Shown one piece after another: positions 1 through 7,262 of a DNA stretch of 39,616 nt. Within the stretch, counting starts at the first letter, position 1. Each line of letters begins with the position of its first letter. Origin of the DNA: Acidimicrobiales bacterium (lineage in GTDB: Bacteria; Actinomycetota; Acidimicrobiia; Acidimicrobiales; SZUA-35); contig JANQPB010000030.1 of the NCBI GenBank assembly GCA_028285495.1, positions 1 to 39,616 of the forward strand, given 5' to 3'. Under the pieces are notes generated by a model. It did no database searches. It was not told the origin of the DNA and worked only from the letters and a program-made list of their open reading frames with translations. A program made the position numbers and the translations under genes.

Positions 1-58
1 GCCGCTCGGGCCCGGGCCATCGGCGGCCGGCGGTCGGGTGCCAGGGCGCCCGTCGGCG

Positions 59-463
59 CTACCGGTTGCGGTAGGGCTTCTTCGACGAGCGGGCCAGGAG
101 CAGCTGGCCGGGTGCCGGCGGCGGGAGATGGTCGTGGTCGACCGACCACTCGTTGAGGAGCTCGGCGTGGGTCGGCGCAGCCCGGCGCCGCTCGGTTCGG
201 GCCCGGTGCCGCAGGCGACCGAGTTCGGTCTGCAGCTCCTCGTCGTGGGCGATCAGCCGGTGCCAGTGGCCGCCGCCGACCTCGGCCCGTTCGAGGGCCA
301 CCGCCACCGTGTCCCGCTGGCGCAGGAGGGCCCGGATCTCCCCGATGGTGCGGTCGAGGGCCGCCTGCTCGACCACCTGCCGGGCGACGCCTTTGGCGTG
401 CTCGCGGGCGAAGTGGAGATCTCGGCGTTGGCCCCATGGGCCGATTCCCGTGTCGTCGCTCAT
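59..463 (-). CDS. hypothetical coiled-coil protein, 134 aa
   Basis: I do not recognise this family. The start at 463 gives a protein beginning MSDDTGIGPWGQ; the frame is open further upstream, but that extension is Pro/Arg/Ser-rich and looks non-coding. The middle (about residues 25-100) is charged and helical with a heptad-like pattern of Leu/Val/Ala and Glu/Arg, suggesting a coiled coil. The C-terminus is basic and ends KKPYRNR. There is no signal peptide, membrane segment or cysteine. No clear Shine-Dalgarno precedes the ATG. It is divergent from the SulP transporter with about 280 bp between them, so no functional link can be inferred. Confidence 0.55.
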   Translation of the reverse strand: MSDDTGIGPWGQRRDLHFAREHAKGVARQVVEQAALDRTIGEIRALLRQRDTVAVALERAEVGGGHWHRLIAHDEELQTELGRLRHRARTERRRAAPTHAELLNEWSVDHDHLPPPAPGQLLLARSSKKPYRNR

Positions 464-743
464 GCTCGATCGAAGCGGCCGTGTGCTCGTCGGCGACATC
501 GACGGTCGGCCGCCGAGCCGGCTCCGTCGGCCGAACGGCCAATGTAGTCCCGGTGGCGATTGTCCGGCGAGCGGGGCGCCGGGCAGGCCGCTCGGCGAGA
601 TCGACGGCTCCGCCGGCCGGGGCCCGGCGTCGACGGGGAGGCCGACCACCGCCCGCCGCCAGGCCGATGGCGATGGCGATGGCGATGGCGGGGATCACGC
701 CGGTGGCGTCCGATCCGGCCCGATGGCGGCGAGACTCGGCGCC
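464..743. repeat. 280-bp divergent intergenic region with short hexamer tandem repeat
   Basis: This gap separates the coiled-coil gene from the SulP transporter. It holds four tandem copies of CGATGG at 665-688, directly before the transporter. Several frames are open through it, but their translations are low-complexity Arg/Pro/Gly and I call no gene. I see no convincing -10 box for either neighbour. Confidence 0.4.
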
Positions 744-2414
744 ATGGCAGCAACGTCACTGGTCGGCCTGGTCCGCAACGGCGACTACGAGCGGGCGTGG
801 CTCCGCCCGGATGTGCTGGCCGGTCTGACCGTCGCCGCCATGCTGGTCCCCCAGGCCATGGCCTACGCCGAGCTCGGCGGGCTGCCGCCGTCGGCCGGCT
901 TCCGGGCCGCGCTGATCGCCCTGCCGGTCTATGCCGTGATCGGCACGAGCCGGCACCTCGGTGTCGGACCCGAGCCGGGGACGGCGATCCTCGCCGCCGC
1001 GGCCGCCAGCCAGCTCGCCGGAGGCGATCCGACCCGCTATGCGGCGCTGATGGCCGCCATCGCCGGCCTGGTCGGCGTGATCGCACTGGTCGCCGGGCTG
1101 TTCCGGCTCGGCTTCGTCGCCGACCTGCTGTCGAAGCCGGTGCTCGTTGGCTACATCACGGGCGTCGGGCTGGCCCTGCTCAGCAGCCAGCTGGCCGCGA
1201 TCTCCGGCGTGGCCATCGACGCCGACCACCCGTTCGCCCGAGTCGGCCAGTTCGTGACGCGGCTCGACCAGATCGACCGGGCGACGCTGGCGATCGGACT
1301 GGCCACGCTGGCGGTCATCCTCGTCCTTCGCCGCCTCCGCCCGACCTGGCCGGGAGCGCTGATCGGCCTCGGCGGCTCGATGGTCGCCGTCGCCCTGCTC
1401 GATCTCGACGTCGGCGTGATCGGCGACATAGAGACGGCGCTGCCGACCCCCGGCCTGCCGGACGTGACCTGGAGCGACGTCACGACGTTGTTCCCGGCGG
1501 CGGCCGGGGTCGCCCTGATCGGCTACACCGACAACATCCTCACCGCCCGGTCGATCTCGGCCCGCGAGGGCTACGACGTCGACGCCGACCGGGAGCTCCT
1601 CGCCCTCGGTGCGATCAACGCCGCCGGATCGGCCGTCGGTGGCTTCCCGATGTCGTCGAGCGCCTCTCGGTCGTTCGTGCCGACGACGATCGGGAGCAAG
1701 TCGCAGCTGTCCGGCCTGGTGACGTTCGCGGCGGTGATCCTGTTCCTCGCCGCGGGTCAGTCGATCCTGGCCGAGATCCCGAGGGCCAGCCTGGCCGCCG
1801 TCATCGTCGCTGCGGCCTTCGCCGTGATCGACCTCGACGGCTTCCGCCGGATCGCTGCGCTCAGCCGAGCCGAGGCGGCGTTGGCCGGGGTCACCTGCCT
1901 CGCGGTCGTCGGCGTCGACCTGCTGACCGGCGTCCTCGTTGCGGTCGGGCTGTCGATCCTGCTCACGCTCGCCCGCGTCGCCCGCCCGCACGACGCCATC
2001 CTGGGCGCCGGTGCCGGGCTCGACGGCTGGATCGACGTCGACGACGGCCGGGCCGAGCCGCTCCCCGGGCTGCTCGTCTACCGCTTCGACGCACCGCTGT
2101 TCTTCGCCAACGGCGAGTACTACTCGACCCGGGTCCGGGCCGCGCTCGACGCCAACCCGGGGCGTGAGACCAGCGTCGTGCTCGACATGGAGGGCATCGG
2201 CTCGATCGACACGACCGCCGTCGACCACCTCGCGGAGCTGATCGAGGAGCTGGGGGGCCGCGGGATGTCGGTCGGCATCGCCAGAGCCAACCAGGACGTG
2301 CTCGAACTGCTGACCGACGCCGGGATCGTCGAGCACCTCGGGCCCGATCGGGTCTTCCCGACGATCAACGCCGCCGTCGACGACCATCGCCGCACACCCG
2401 ACGCCGGGCGATGA
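744..2414 (+). CDS. SulP family inorganic anion transporter with STAS domain
   Basis: Predicted inner-membrane anion carrier (SLC26/SulP: sulfate, bicarbonate or similar; substrate not readable from sequence). The start at 744 gives MAATSLVGLVRNG, followed at about residue 25 by the SulP entry segment DVLAGLTVAAMLVPQAMAYA with the adjoining ELGGLPP. Many hydrophobic segments follow to about residue 425, including the FPMSSSASRS segment typical of the family. The last ~130 residues form a cytoplasmic STAS domain with the conserved strand-turn LDMEGIGSIDTTAVD, including the Asp and the Thr/Ser that is regulated in anti-sigma-antagonist relatives. Length (556 aa) is normal. An ATG at 723 would add seven residues; neither start has a strong Shine-Dalgarno. 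It stands alone as a transcription unit. Confidence 0.9.
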   Translation: MAATSLVGLVRNGDYERAWLRPDVLAGLTVAAMLVPQAMAYAELGGLPPSAGFRAALIALPVYAVIGTSRHLGVGPEPGTAILAAAAASQLAGGDPTRYAALMAAIAGLVGVIALVAGLFRLGFVADLLSKPVLVGYITGVGLALLSSQLAAISGVAIDADHPFARVGQFVTRLDQIDRATLAIGLATLAVILVLRRLRPTWPGALIGLGGSMVAVALLDLDVGVIGDIETALPTPGLPDVTWSDVTTLFPAAAGVALIGYTDNILTARSISAREGYDVDADRELLALGAINAAGSAVGGFPMSSSASRSFVPTTIGSKSQLSGLVTFAAVILFLAAGQSILAEIPRASLAAVIVAAAFAVIDLDGFRRIAALSRAEAALAGVTCLAVVGVDLLTGVLVAVGLSILLTLARVARPHDAILGAGAGLDGWIDVDDGRAEPLPGLLVYRFDAPLFFANGEYYSTRVRAALDANPGRETSVVLDMEGIGSIDTTAVDHLAELIEELGGRGMSVGIARANQDVLELLTDAGIVEHLGPDRVFPTINAAVDDHRRTPDAGR

Positions 2415-2424
2415 CGGGCGGAGG

Positions 2425-2526
2425 TCAGAGCCGGCGGACGAGGACCGGGTAGCCGACGACGAGACGGTCGGGACCCAGCGCCCGAGCGTGCGGGACTCCG
2501 GGGTTCCCGTCGATTTTCGCGAGTCG
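2425..2526 (-). pseudogene. possible 3' remnant of an older gene (about 33 codons)
   Basis: Directly after the TAG stop of the lipoprotein gene the same frame stays open for about 33 codons to a TGA at 2425. The translation (ending GPDRLVVGYPVLVRRL) has the strong G/C third-position bias of the surrounding chromosome, unlike the lipoprotein gene itself. It reads like the C-terminus of a genuine protein, though I cannot name a family. The simplest reading is a gene tail left when the lipoprotein gene arrived. A chance open frame in GC-rich DNA remains possible. Confidence 0.25.
2491..2509. terminator. weak hairpin between convergent genes
   Basis: CGGGA and TCCCG arms enclose a 9-nt loop, followed on the plus strand by TCGATTTT. 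It lies between the convergent SulP and lipoprotein genes. The short stem makes this a tentative call. Confidence 0.3.
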
Positions 2527-4620
2527 CTACTCCGATTGGACGAGCAGGGGTTGGCTGCTTCCCGAGGTCAACTCAAGGGGGACCGCGTAGAGCGTGTAGG
2601 TGTCGAGGTCGACGACGACGTACGTTTCCAACTGATCCTTGAAGGTCGCCGTCACGTAACGCCCGCTCGCCGACACGTCGTCGCGGAGTGAGGGATCCGG
2701 CTGGAGGTGGATCGCTTCTCCGGTGGCGACCTCGATGTAGGCCACGCCCTCGTGTGAGCGGAGTCGGAGCACGCGAGAGCCGGCCGAGAGATCGGCACTC
2801 GTCACCGGTGCCGGCGGGGAGGGCCAGGCGACAGGGCGCCAGTCATCGCGGTCATGCCAAGCAAGTTCGCAGCGCCCTGGCGCTTGGCACGACTCGACGA
2901 GGACGTGCGTATCCGAGACAGCCTTCAGCGTGCCGGCGAGCACCTGCTCATAGCCAGCTCCGGTGAACTCGAAGACGCCACCCGACTCGGAGGTCTGGAC
3001 GTCATCATCCAGCCCGGTGAGGGCAGTGTGCCGATGCCACCAAGCCGACGGGAGCGTCCTCAACAGTTCTTCGGCTTCGAGATCGATGAGCCGCCATGCT
3101 GAGCCGGGCTGGTCGTCGGCGATGGTCCGGAGCCAGACCCGACCCGGCTTCTGTGCGCCCCGTGTGAGCGTGTCGGAAGGACCGAGGTCGAAGTAGATCG
3201 GCTCCGCGATCAGTTCCTTGACGTTGCTCGGGTCTGTCGCTCTCGACGCCTTGACGGTCCCTTCGCCGGAGAACACCAGCCAGTTGCCGGCCTGGTGCAT
3301 CGGCACCCCGACGCCGTCCCAGCGCTCGACCACGCCGGAGCCCAGGTCGAGCCGGAGCAGCTCGTTCCGATCACCGCTCACCAGCGAGAGGTCTGCCTCC
3401 AAGTTCGGCAACGGTTGACCTGGACCCAGAGGTCGCGCTGTCCAGATCGAAGGGTCGTAGATGGAGTCCACGGAGACGTACGGGCTTGCGGAAGCCGGAG
3501 CGGAGCCTTCGAAGTCGGAGAGGGCAGGGCGAGCTGCCCCGGCAACCCCCACCGTGGAGAACGTCAACAGAACGGTCTCCGGTCGCCCCATTCCCGGAGC
3601 ACGGTCGATGGTGGTCTGCTCGCCGGTGTCGACGGAGTGGAGCACGACCTGGTCGCCGATCACGAGCGCGATCGTGGAGCCATCCGGAGCCAGCGAGAAC
3701 GAGCTACCGCGAGCTTCGGCGTACACGTCGAGGTCTTCGAGGATGTAGGTCCCGGTCTCCGTGTCGAAGACCCAGGAAGACCCTCCCGGTCCGATTCCGG
3801 CTACGAGTCGGCCGTCCGCAGAGAGCACGTAGTCGTCGGCCTGCCGTTCTGGCGTCGAGCGGGAGACCTCCGATCCCGTCGACCGTTCATGCCAACGCGT
3901 TTCGCACACAGACGGCCTCACACAGGTGCGACTCAACAAGACGTCGGTGCCGACGGCGAGCAGTCGATCGTCGTTGAGCTTGACCATCTCACGGCCGTCC
4001 CACCTGAAGATGCCGCTCACCGGTTCGCCCGCTATCCGTGGGTCGAAGGCGCCTTGCGGCGCCCGGCCGGCAGAGGTGGGCAGGGCGAACACCTCGTCGC
4101 CAGTTGCGATCTCTCGAAGCCGATACCGCGGTTCTCGTGTCTCGTCGATACTCCGCTGCCAGACGTGACCGATCGGCGCTGCGCCACCCCACGCCACGTC
4201 GCCGAACCCGAGCTCGACGGGTTCTCCATCGGGATCGTCGAGTCGGATCGCACGGGCTCCGGGCCCGACGGTGGTGAAGGTGACCAACCAGTCCTGGTCG
4301 ACGGCGACGGGTGAACCGCCGATCGGGTACGTCGTCCAGCTCCCCCTCTCGATGTCGAGCCGGAAGACCTTCGGGCCGGCCCCGACGAAGAGCTCCAGAC
4401 CCTCGTCCGCGCCCCCGTCGTTGCTCGAATCGGCGGTACCAGGGTCGTCGTCGCCATCTGCCGCTGGCATTGTGGACGATGCAGGCAGTTCTCGACGCTC
4501 TGCCTCTTGGGCTCCCGAGCTGCACGAGGTGATCGACGCGAGGAAGACCAGGCCGAGGGCTGCGGGGAACACCCTCTGACGGAACGCCGATGTGGGCCTG
4601 CGTGCCAACGAACCTCTCAC
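2527..4620 (-). CDS. putative lipoprotein with repeated beta-propeller-like segments
   Basis: Family not recognised. A basic n-region (RRPTSAFRQR), a hydrophobic stretch (VFPAALGLVFLASI) and the lipobox ITSC mark a lipoprotein signal, so the product is probably anchored outside the membrane. An acidic Ser/Asp/Gly linker follows. The remaining ~600 residues are beta-rich, with recurring blocks such as VLSADGRLVAGIGP, FSLAPDGSTIALVIGD and a duplicated 'RTCVRPSVCETRWHE / ESCQAPGRCELAWHD' Cys motif, suggesting two related propeller-like halves each with a disulfide hairpin. I chose the GTG at 4620 because it puts the signal peptide near the N-terminus; TTG at 4608 or ATG at 4716 are alternatives (the latter leaves ~50 residues before the signal). 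GC is visibly lower than neighbours (hand count 34/60 for bases 2581-2640 against 45/60 for 2041-2100) with weaker codon bias, suggesting transfer. Confidence 0.7.
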   Translation of the reverse strand: MRGSLARRPTSAFRQRVFPAALGLVFLASITSCSSGAQEAERRELPASSTMPAADGDDDPGTADSSNDGGADEGLELFVGAGPKVFRLDIERGSWTTYPIGGSPVAVDQDWLVTFTTVGPGARAIRLDDPDGEPVELGFGDVAWGGAAPIGHVWQRSIDETREPRYRLREIATGDEVFALPTSAGRAPQGAFDPRIAGEPVSGIFRWDGREMVKLNDDRLLAVGTDVLLSRTCVRPSVCETRWHERSTGSEVSRSTPERQADDYVLSADGRLVAGIGPGGSSWVFDTETGTYILEDLDVYAEARGSSFSLAPDGSTIALVIGDQVVLHSVDTGEQTTIDRAPGMGRPETVLLTFSTVGVAGAARPALSDFEGSAPASASPYVSVDSIYDPSIWTARPLGPGQPLPNLEADLSLVSGDRNELLRLDLGSGVVERWDGVGVPMHQAGNWLVFSGEGTVKASRATDPSNVKELIAEPIYFDLGPSDTLTRGAQKPGRVWLRTIADDQPGSAWRLIDLEAEELLRTLPSAWWHRHTALTGLDDDVQTSESGGVFEFTGAGYEQVLAGTLKAVSDTHVLVESCQAPGRCELAWHDRDDWRPVAWPSPPAPVTSADLSAGSRVLRLRSHEGVAYIEVATGEAIHLQPDPSLRDDVSASGRYVTATFKDQLETYVVVDLDTYTLYAVPLELTSGSSQPLLVQSE

Positions 4621-4898
4621 CTCTTCCGAAGCTGCGGCACTGAGCGAATCGACCTCCGGCTCGTGCCATGCGACCGACCAGAGCGTCGGATCCGGCCAGC
4701 AATCGTAGTGGCCCATCGGGGCCCGAATCGCTCCACGGCGTAGGCCAACCGTCTTGCTGACAGGGGTCGATGGTGCGCTTCAACGACCGTCGGCCTGAGC
4801 CGCCCCCGGTGCGCATGGGCCACGGAAGTGCCACGTCCCGTCCCGAAGCGCCTGCCGCGGCACCGACTGAACACGGCCAGTCTGACCTGTTGGTTTGT
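4621..4898. other. intergenic region between tRNA-Val and lipoprotein gene
   Basis: About 280 bp downstream of the 3' end of tRNA-Val and upstream of the lipoprotein gene. The overlapping open frames translate to Arg/Pro-rich or tRNA-derived sequence and are not credible. I looked for a direct repeat of the tRNA 3' end near 2.4-2.5 kb that would mark an integrated island and saw none. Confidence 0.4.
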
Positions 4899-4901
4899 TG
4901 G

Positions 4902-4975
4902 TGGGCGCTGAGGGGCTCGAACCCCCGACCCCCTCCTTGTAAGGGAGGTGCTCTAGCCAGCTGAGCTAAGCGCCC
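4902..4975 (-). tRNA. tRNA-Val (anticodon UAC)
   Basis: The minus strand folds as a full cloverleaf. The acceptor stem is GGGCGCT/AGCGCCC, the D arm contains TAGCTCAG, and the anticodon stem CCTCC/GGAGG encloses the loop CTTACAA, giving anticodon TAC (Val). The T arm contains GGTTCGAGCCC. The discriminator base is A, and CCA is encoded at 4899-4901. Confidence 0.96.
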
Positions 4976-5152
4976 GCGTTCCGGACGCCGGGCGGGTCAA
5001 CCTCCCGTCTGGGCCGGAGGAACCAGTCTAGCCAGCGGGCTCCTGGCGGCCTGACGCTATCTTCACCGCCTTGTCACGGAAGCAGAACACTCGCTCGGTC
5101 TCCACTCCGTAGCATCGAAGAGCCGCAGCTTTCTCTCATCGGTGGACCCTCC

Positions 5153-5608
5153 ATGCTCACCCATCGCGACCGAGTCTCGACTCGCCTGCTGACCGCCATC
5201 GGGGTCGTGGTCGCCGCGGCCATCGTCGGCTTCGCCGTTCGCAACACGATGGTCGGGGCGGTCGAGCCGGCGGCCGAGTTCGAGGTCGACGGGGTCGCCT
5301 ACCGCTTCACCCCCTCGACCTGCACGATCACCGACTCCGGCTTCGTCACCGCGGGCTCCGGTCGACTCGACGGTGAGGAATTCTGGGTCGCGATCTCGCC
5401 GGACGGGGCCGAGCTGGCCCTCGGCACCAGCGACGAGATGACCCGCTCGGACGACGAGAGCGATCTCTGGCTCGTCGCCATCGACCAGGTCACCTGGGAG
5501 GCCGTCGACGCCAACACCGTCGAGGCCGACGTCATGATGGGCGACGCCCGCGCCGTCCAGGCCCCCGAGCTACCCGGTCACGCCTCGGTCACCTGCGCCT
5601 CGCGCTGA
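5153..5608 (+). CDS. small membrane-anchored or secreted protein, 151 aa
   Basis: Family not firmly recognised. Residues 10-30 (RLLTAIGVVVAAAIVGFAV) form one hydrophobic segment after a basic N-terminus, so the protein is either anchored by an uncleaved helix or exported. The ~115-residue outer domain is acidic and beta-rich. It has one Cys near its start (PSTCTI) and one four residues from the end (VTCASR), placed to form a disulfide. The layout resembles the actinobacterial 19-kDa antigen (LpqH-like) fold, but there is no lipobox, so this is only a suggestion. The ATG at 5153 has GGTGGA about ten bases upstream. Confidence 0.7.
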   Translation: MLTHRDRVSTRLLTAIGVVVAAAIVGFAVRNTMVGAVEPAAEFEVDGVAYRFTPSTCTITDSGFVTAGSGRLDGEEFWVAISPDGAELALGTSDEMTRSDDESDLWLVAIDQVTWEAVDANTVEADVMMGDARAVQAPELPGHASVTCASR

Positions 5609-5707
5609 CCGACCGGTCGGCCGGCGGCCGGCACGACGAGGCATCGGCCGAGCCGGCGCCGACTCGAGCACGGCCGGGCCGGGCCGGGCACCACGGCACG
5701 GCCCCGC

Positions 5708-6610
5708 TCAGTCGGCCGTCGTCTGGCCCGAGCCGACCAGCGCCACCAGCTCGTCCCGGAGACCGACCGTCGCCGCCGCCACCGGGCCCCGTCGCGCCCC
5801 CGGATCGAGCGCCAGCAGCTCCTCACCACCCGAGTCGACCAGCTCGACCCCGGCCTCCCGGCAAACCAGCAGGGCGCCGAGGTAGTCCCACACGCCGTGG
5901 GCCCGATCGACGTCGGCGTAGCCGTCGAGCGTGCCGTCGGCCACGGCGCAAAGGTCGAGTGCCGCCGCCCCGAGCACCCGGAACTGGCGGAAGCCTCCCC
6001 GAACCGGCGGGGGCCCGGAGAAGGCGACGATCGCGTCGGCCAGTCGCCCACAGCGCGACGGGCCGATCACGTCGGCCTCGGCGAACGAGCGGCCGACCTG
6101 GCCATCGCGGCCAACCGATCCGGACCCGGGCCGAGGTCCAGGGTCAACTCCAGGGCCGGGCCTGGATCCAACCCCGGCGTCGGTGACCGGAGCCGAGCCG
6201 ATCATCAGCGGCGACCGGTCCCGGCGGGCGCCTCGGCCCCGAACCGCCCGGTACCGCACGCCGGAGGCCAGGTTGGCGACCAGCGCCGCCAGGGGACCAT
6301 CGGCGTCGACTGCGCACAGGCTGGCTGCGAACCAGGGCAGACCGAGCGAGGCGTTGGTCGAGCCGTCGACCGGATCGACCACGACGGTCACCCCACCGTC
6401 GCCGACCGGCGGGGCCATCGCCGACTCCTCGCTGAGCACCCCCAACCCGGCGTCCCGCAGGCCGCCGGCGATGATCTCGTCGGCCACGACGTCGTGCCGG
6501 TACTGGGTCTCCCGCAACCCCGAGAGGCCCCAATCGTCCAGCTCGCCGAGGGCGCCGACGGTGTCGGCGACCAATCGGTCGAACAGATCGAGCAGCTCGT
6601 CGGCATCCAT
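5708..6610 (-). CDS. inositol monophosphatase family protein (histidinol-phosphatase-like)
   Basis: Mg2+-dependent sugar-phosphate phosphatase of the IMPase/FBPase superfamily. The metal-binding motifs are present in order: LSEES at 59-63, DPVDGSTN at 79-86 and WDYLGA at 241-246. The real substrate (inositol phosphate, histidinol phosphate or PAP) cannot be told from these motifs. The ATG at 6610 gives 300 aa; a longer frame upstream lacks family character. Residues ~145-170 are a Gly/Pro-rich insertion (SRPGPGVDPGPRPGSG) of low complexity, encoded by a repeat-like stretch at about 6119-6180; it probably forms a surface loop. A TACAGT box ends ten bases before the ATG, implying a very short leader. 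It is divergent from the next gene. Confidence 0.85.
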   Translation of the reverse strand: MDADELLDLFDRLVADTVGALGELDDWGLSGLRETQYRHDVVADEIIAGGLRDAGLGVLSEESAMAPPVGDGGVTVVVDPVDGSTNASLGLPWFAASLCAVDADGPLAALVANLASGVRYRAVRGRGARRDRSPLMIGSAPVTDAGVGSRPGPGVDPGPRPGSGSVGRDGQVGRSFAEADVIGPSRCGRLADAIVAFSGPPPVRGGFRQFRVLGAAALDLCAVADGTLDGYADVDRAHGVWDYLGALLVCREAGVELVDSGGEELLALDPGARRGPVAAATVGLRDELVALVGSGQTTAD

Positions 6611-6619
6611 GGCGACCCC

Positions 6620-6625
6620 ACTGTA
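6620..6625 (-). promoter_or_regulatory. -10 box TACAGT upstream of the IMPase-family gene
   Basis: TACAGT on the minus strand ends ten bases before the ATG at 6610, so transcription would begin within about three bases of the start codon. No recognisable -35 was found. Confidence 0.35.
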
Positions 6626-6689
6626 GGCGGACCGGAACGACGAGGTTCGAAGGCGGTCAGCAGGTAGCTTGAGGCTCAAGGGAGACGCC

Positions 6690-7253
6690 GTGGCCATCAT
6701 CGACATTCCCGGTTTCGTGGCCGACATCAAGGAACACGCAACCGACCACCAGTTCCACATCCACGACGAGCGCCACTTCGTCGAGACCTATTCGATGAAC
6801 CAGGCGTGGGAGGTGGACCTGCATCCCGAGCACGCCTGCGGCGGGCCGCTCGATCTCCGCCTCTCGATCGACCTCGACCCCCGCGTCGCCCTCGCCTTCG
6901 AGGACCAGGTCATGTCCCTCCCCGAGGACGCCGAACCGGAGACCGGCCTCACCATCCCGCTCGTCTTCACCTGGGCCCTCCCCCCGCTGACCGACGCCCC
7001 CGACCTCCTGGTGCTGGCCACCGAGCTGGCCGGCGTCGGCGGGGCCGACCTCCCGCTCAAGGTCGCCGCCATCGACTCGACCGCCGAGGTCACCGACGCC
7101 TCCGAGCGCACCCTGTCGATCTCGGCCCTCATCGAGATCAGCCTCGACGACCTGTTCATGCGCCGAGAGTCGCTGTGCGAGCTGTTCGACCGCTCCTACG
7201 AGGTCAGCGAGTTCCTGCTCGACCGGGCTCCCGCCTGGCTCGGCGAGCTCTAG
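6690..7253 (+). CDS. hypothetical protein, 187 aa
   Basis: Family not recognised. I chose GTG at 6690 because AAGGGAG lies about six bases upstream; a TTG at 6669 would add seven residues but has no such site. The protein is acidic and soluble, with a single Cys pair (HACGG, ESLCELF) and a central segment rich in alternating hydrophobics (TGLTIPLVFTWALPPLTDA), suggesting a beta-sheet domain. There is no signal peptide or transmembrane segment. Its stop lies nine bases before the HrpA start, so the two are probably cotranscribed. Confidence 0.7.
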   Translation: MAIIDIPGFVADIKEHATDHQFHIHDERHFVETYSMNQAWEVDLHPEHACGGPLDLRLSIDLDPRVALAFEDQVMSLPEDAEPETGLTIPLVFTWALPPLTDAPDLLVLATELAGVGGADLPLKVAAIDSTAEVTDASERTLSISALIEISLDDLFMRRESLCELFDRSYEVSEFLLDRAPAWLGEL

Positions 7254-7262
7254 CCAACGCCG

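Noticed and set aside
4617..4898. tRNA-Val 3' end as an integration site of a genomic island with attR near 2.4-2.5 kb
   Set aside because: No direct repeat of the tRNA 3' end was found at the far side, and no integrase is present.
4770..4964. 64-aa plus-strand frame ending WWALRGSNPRPPPCKGGALAS
   Set aside because: This is the well-known spurious translation across a tRNA gene on the opposite strand (tRNA-Val here).
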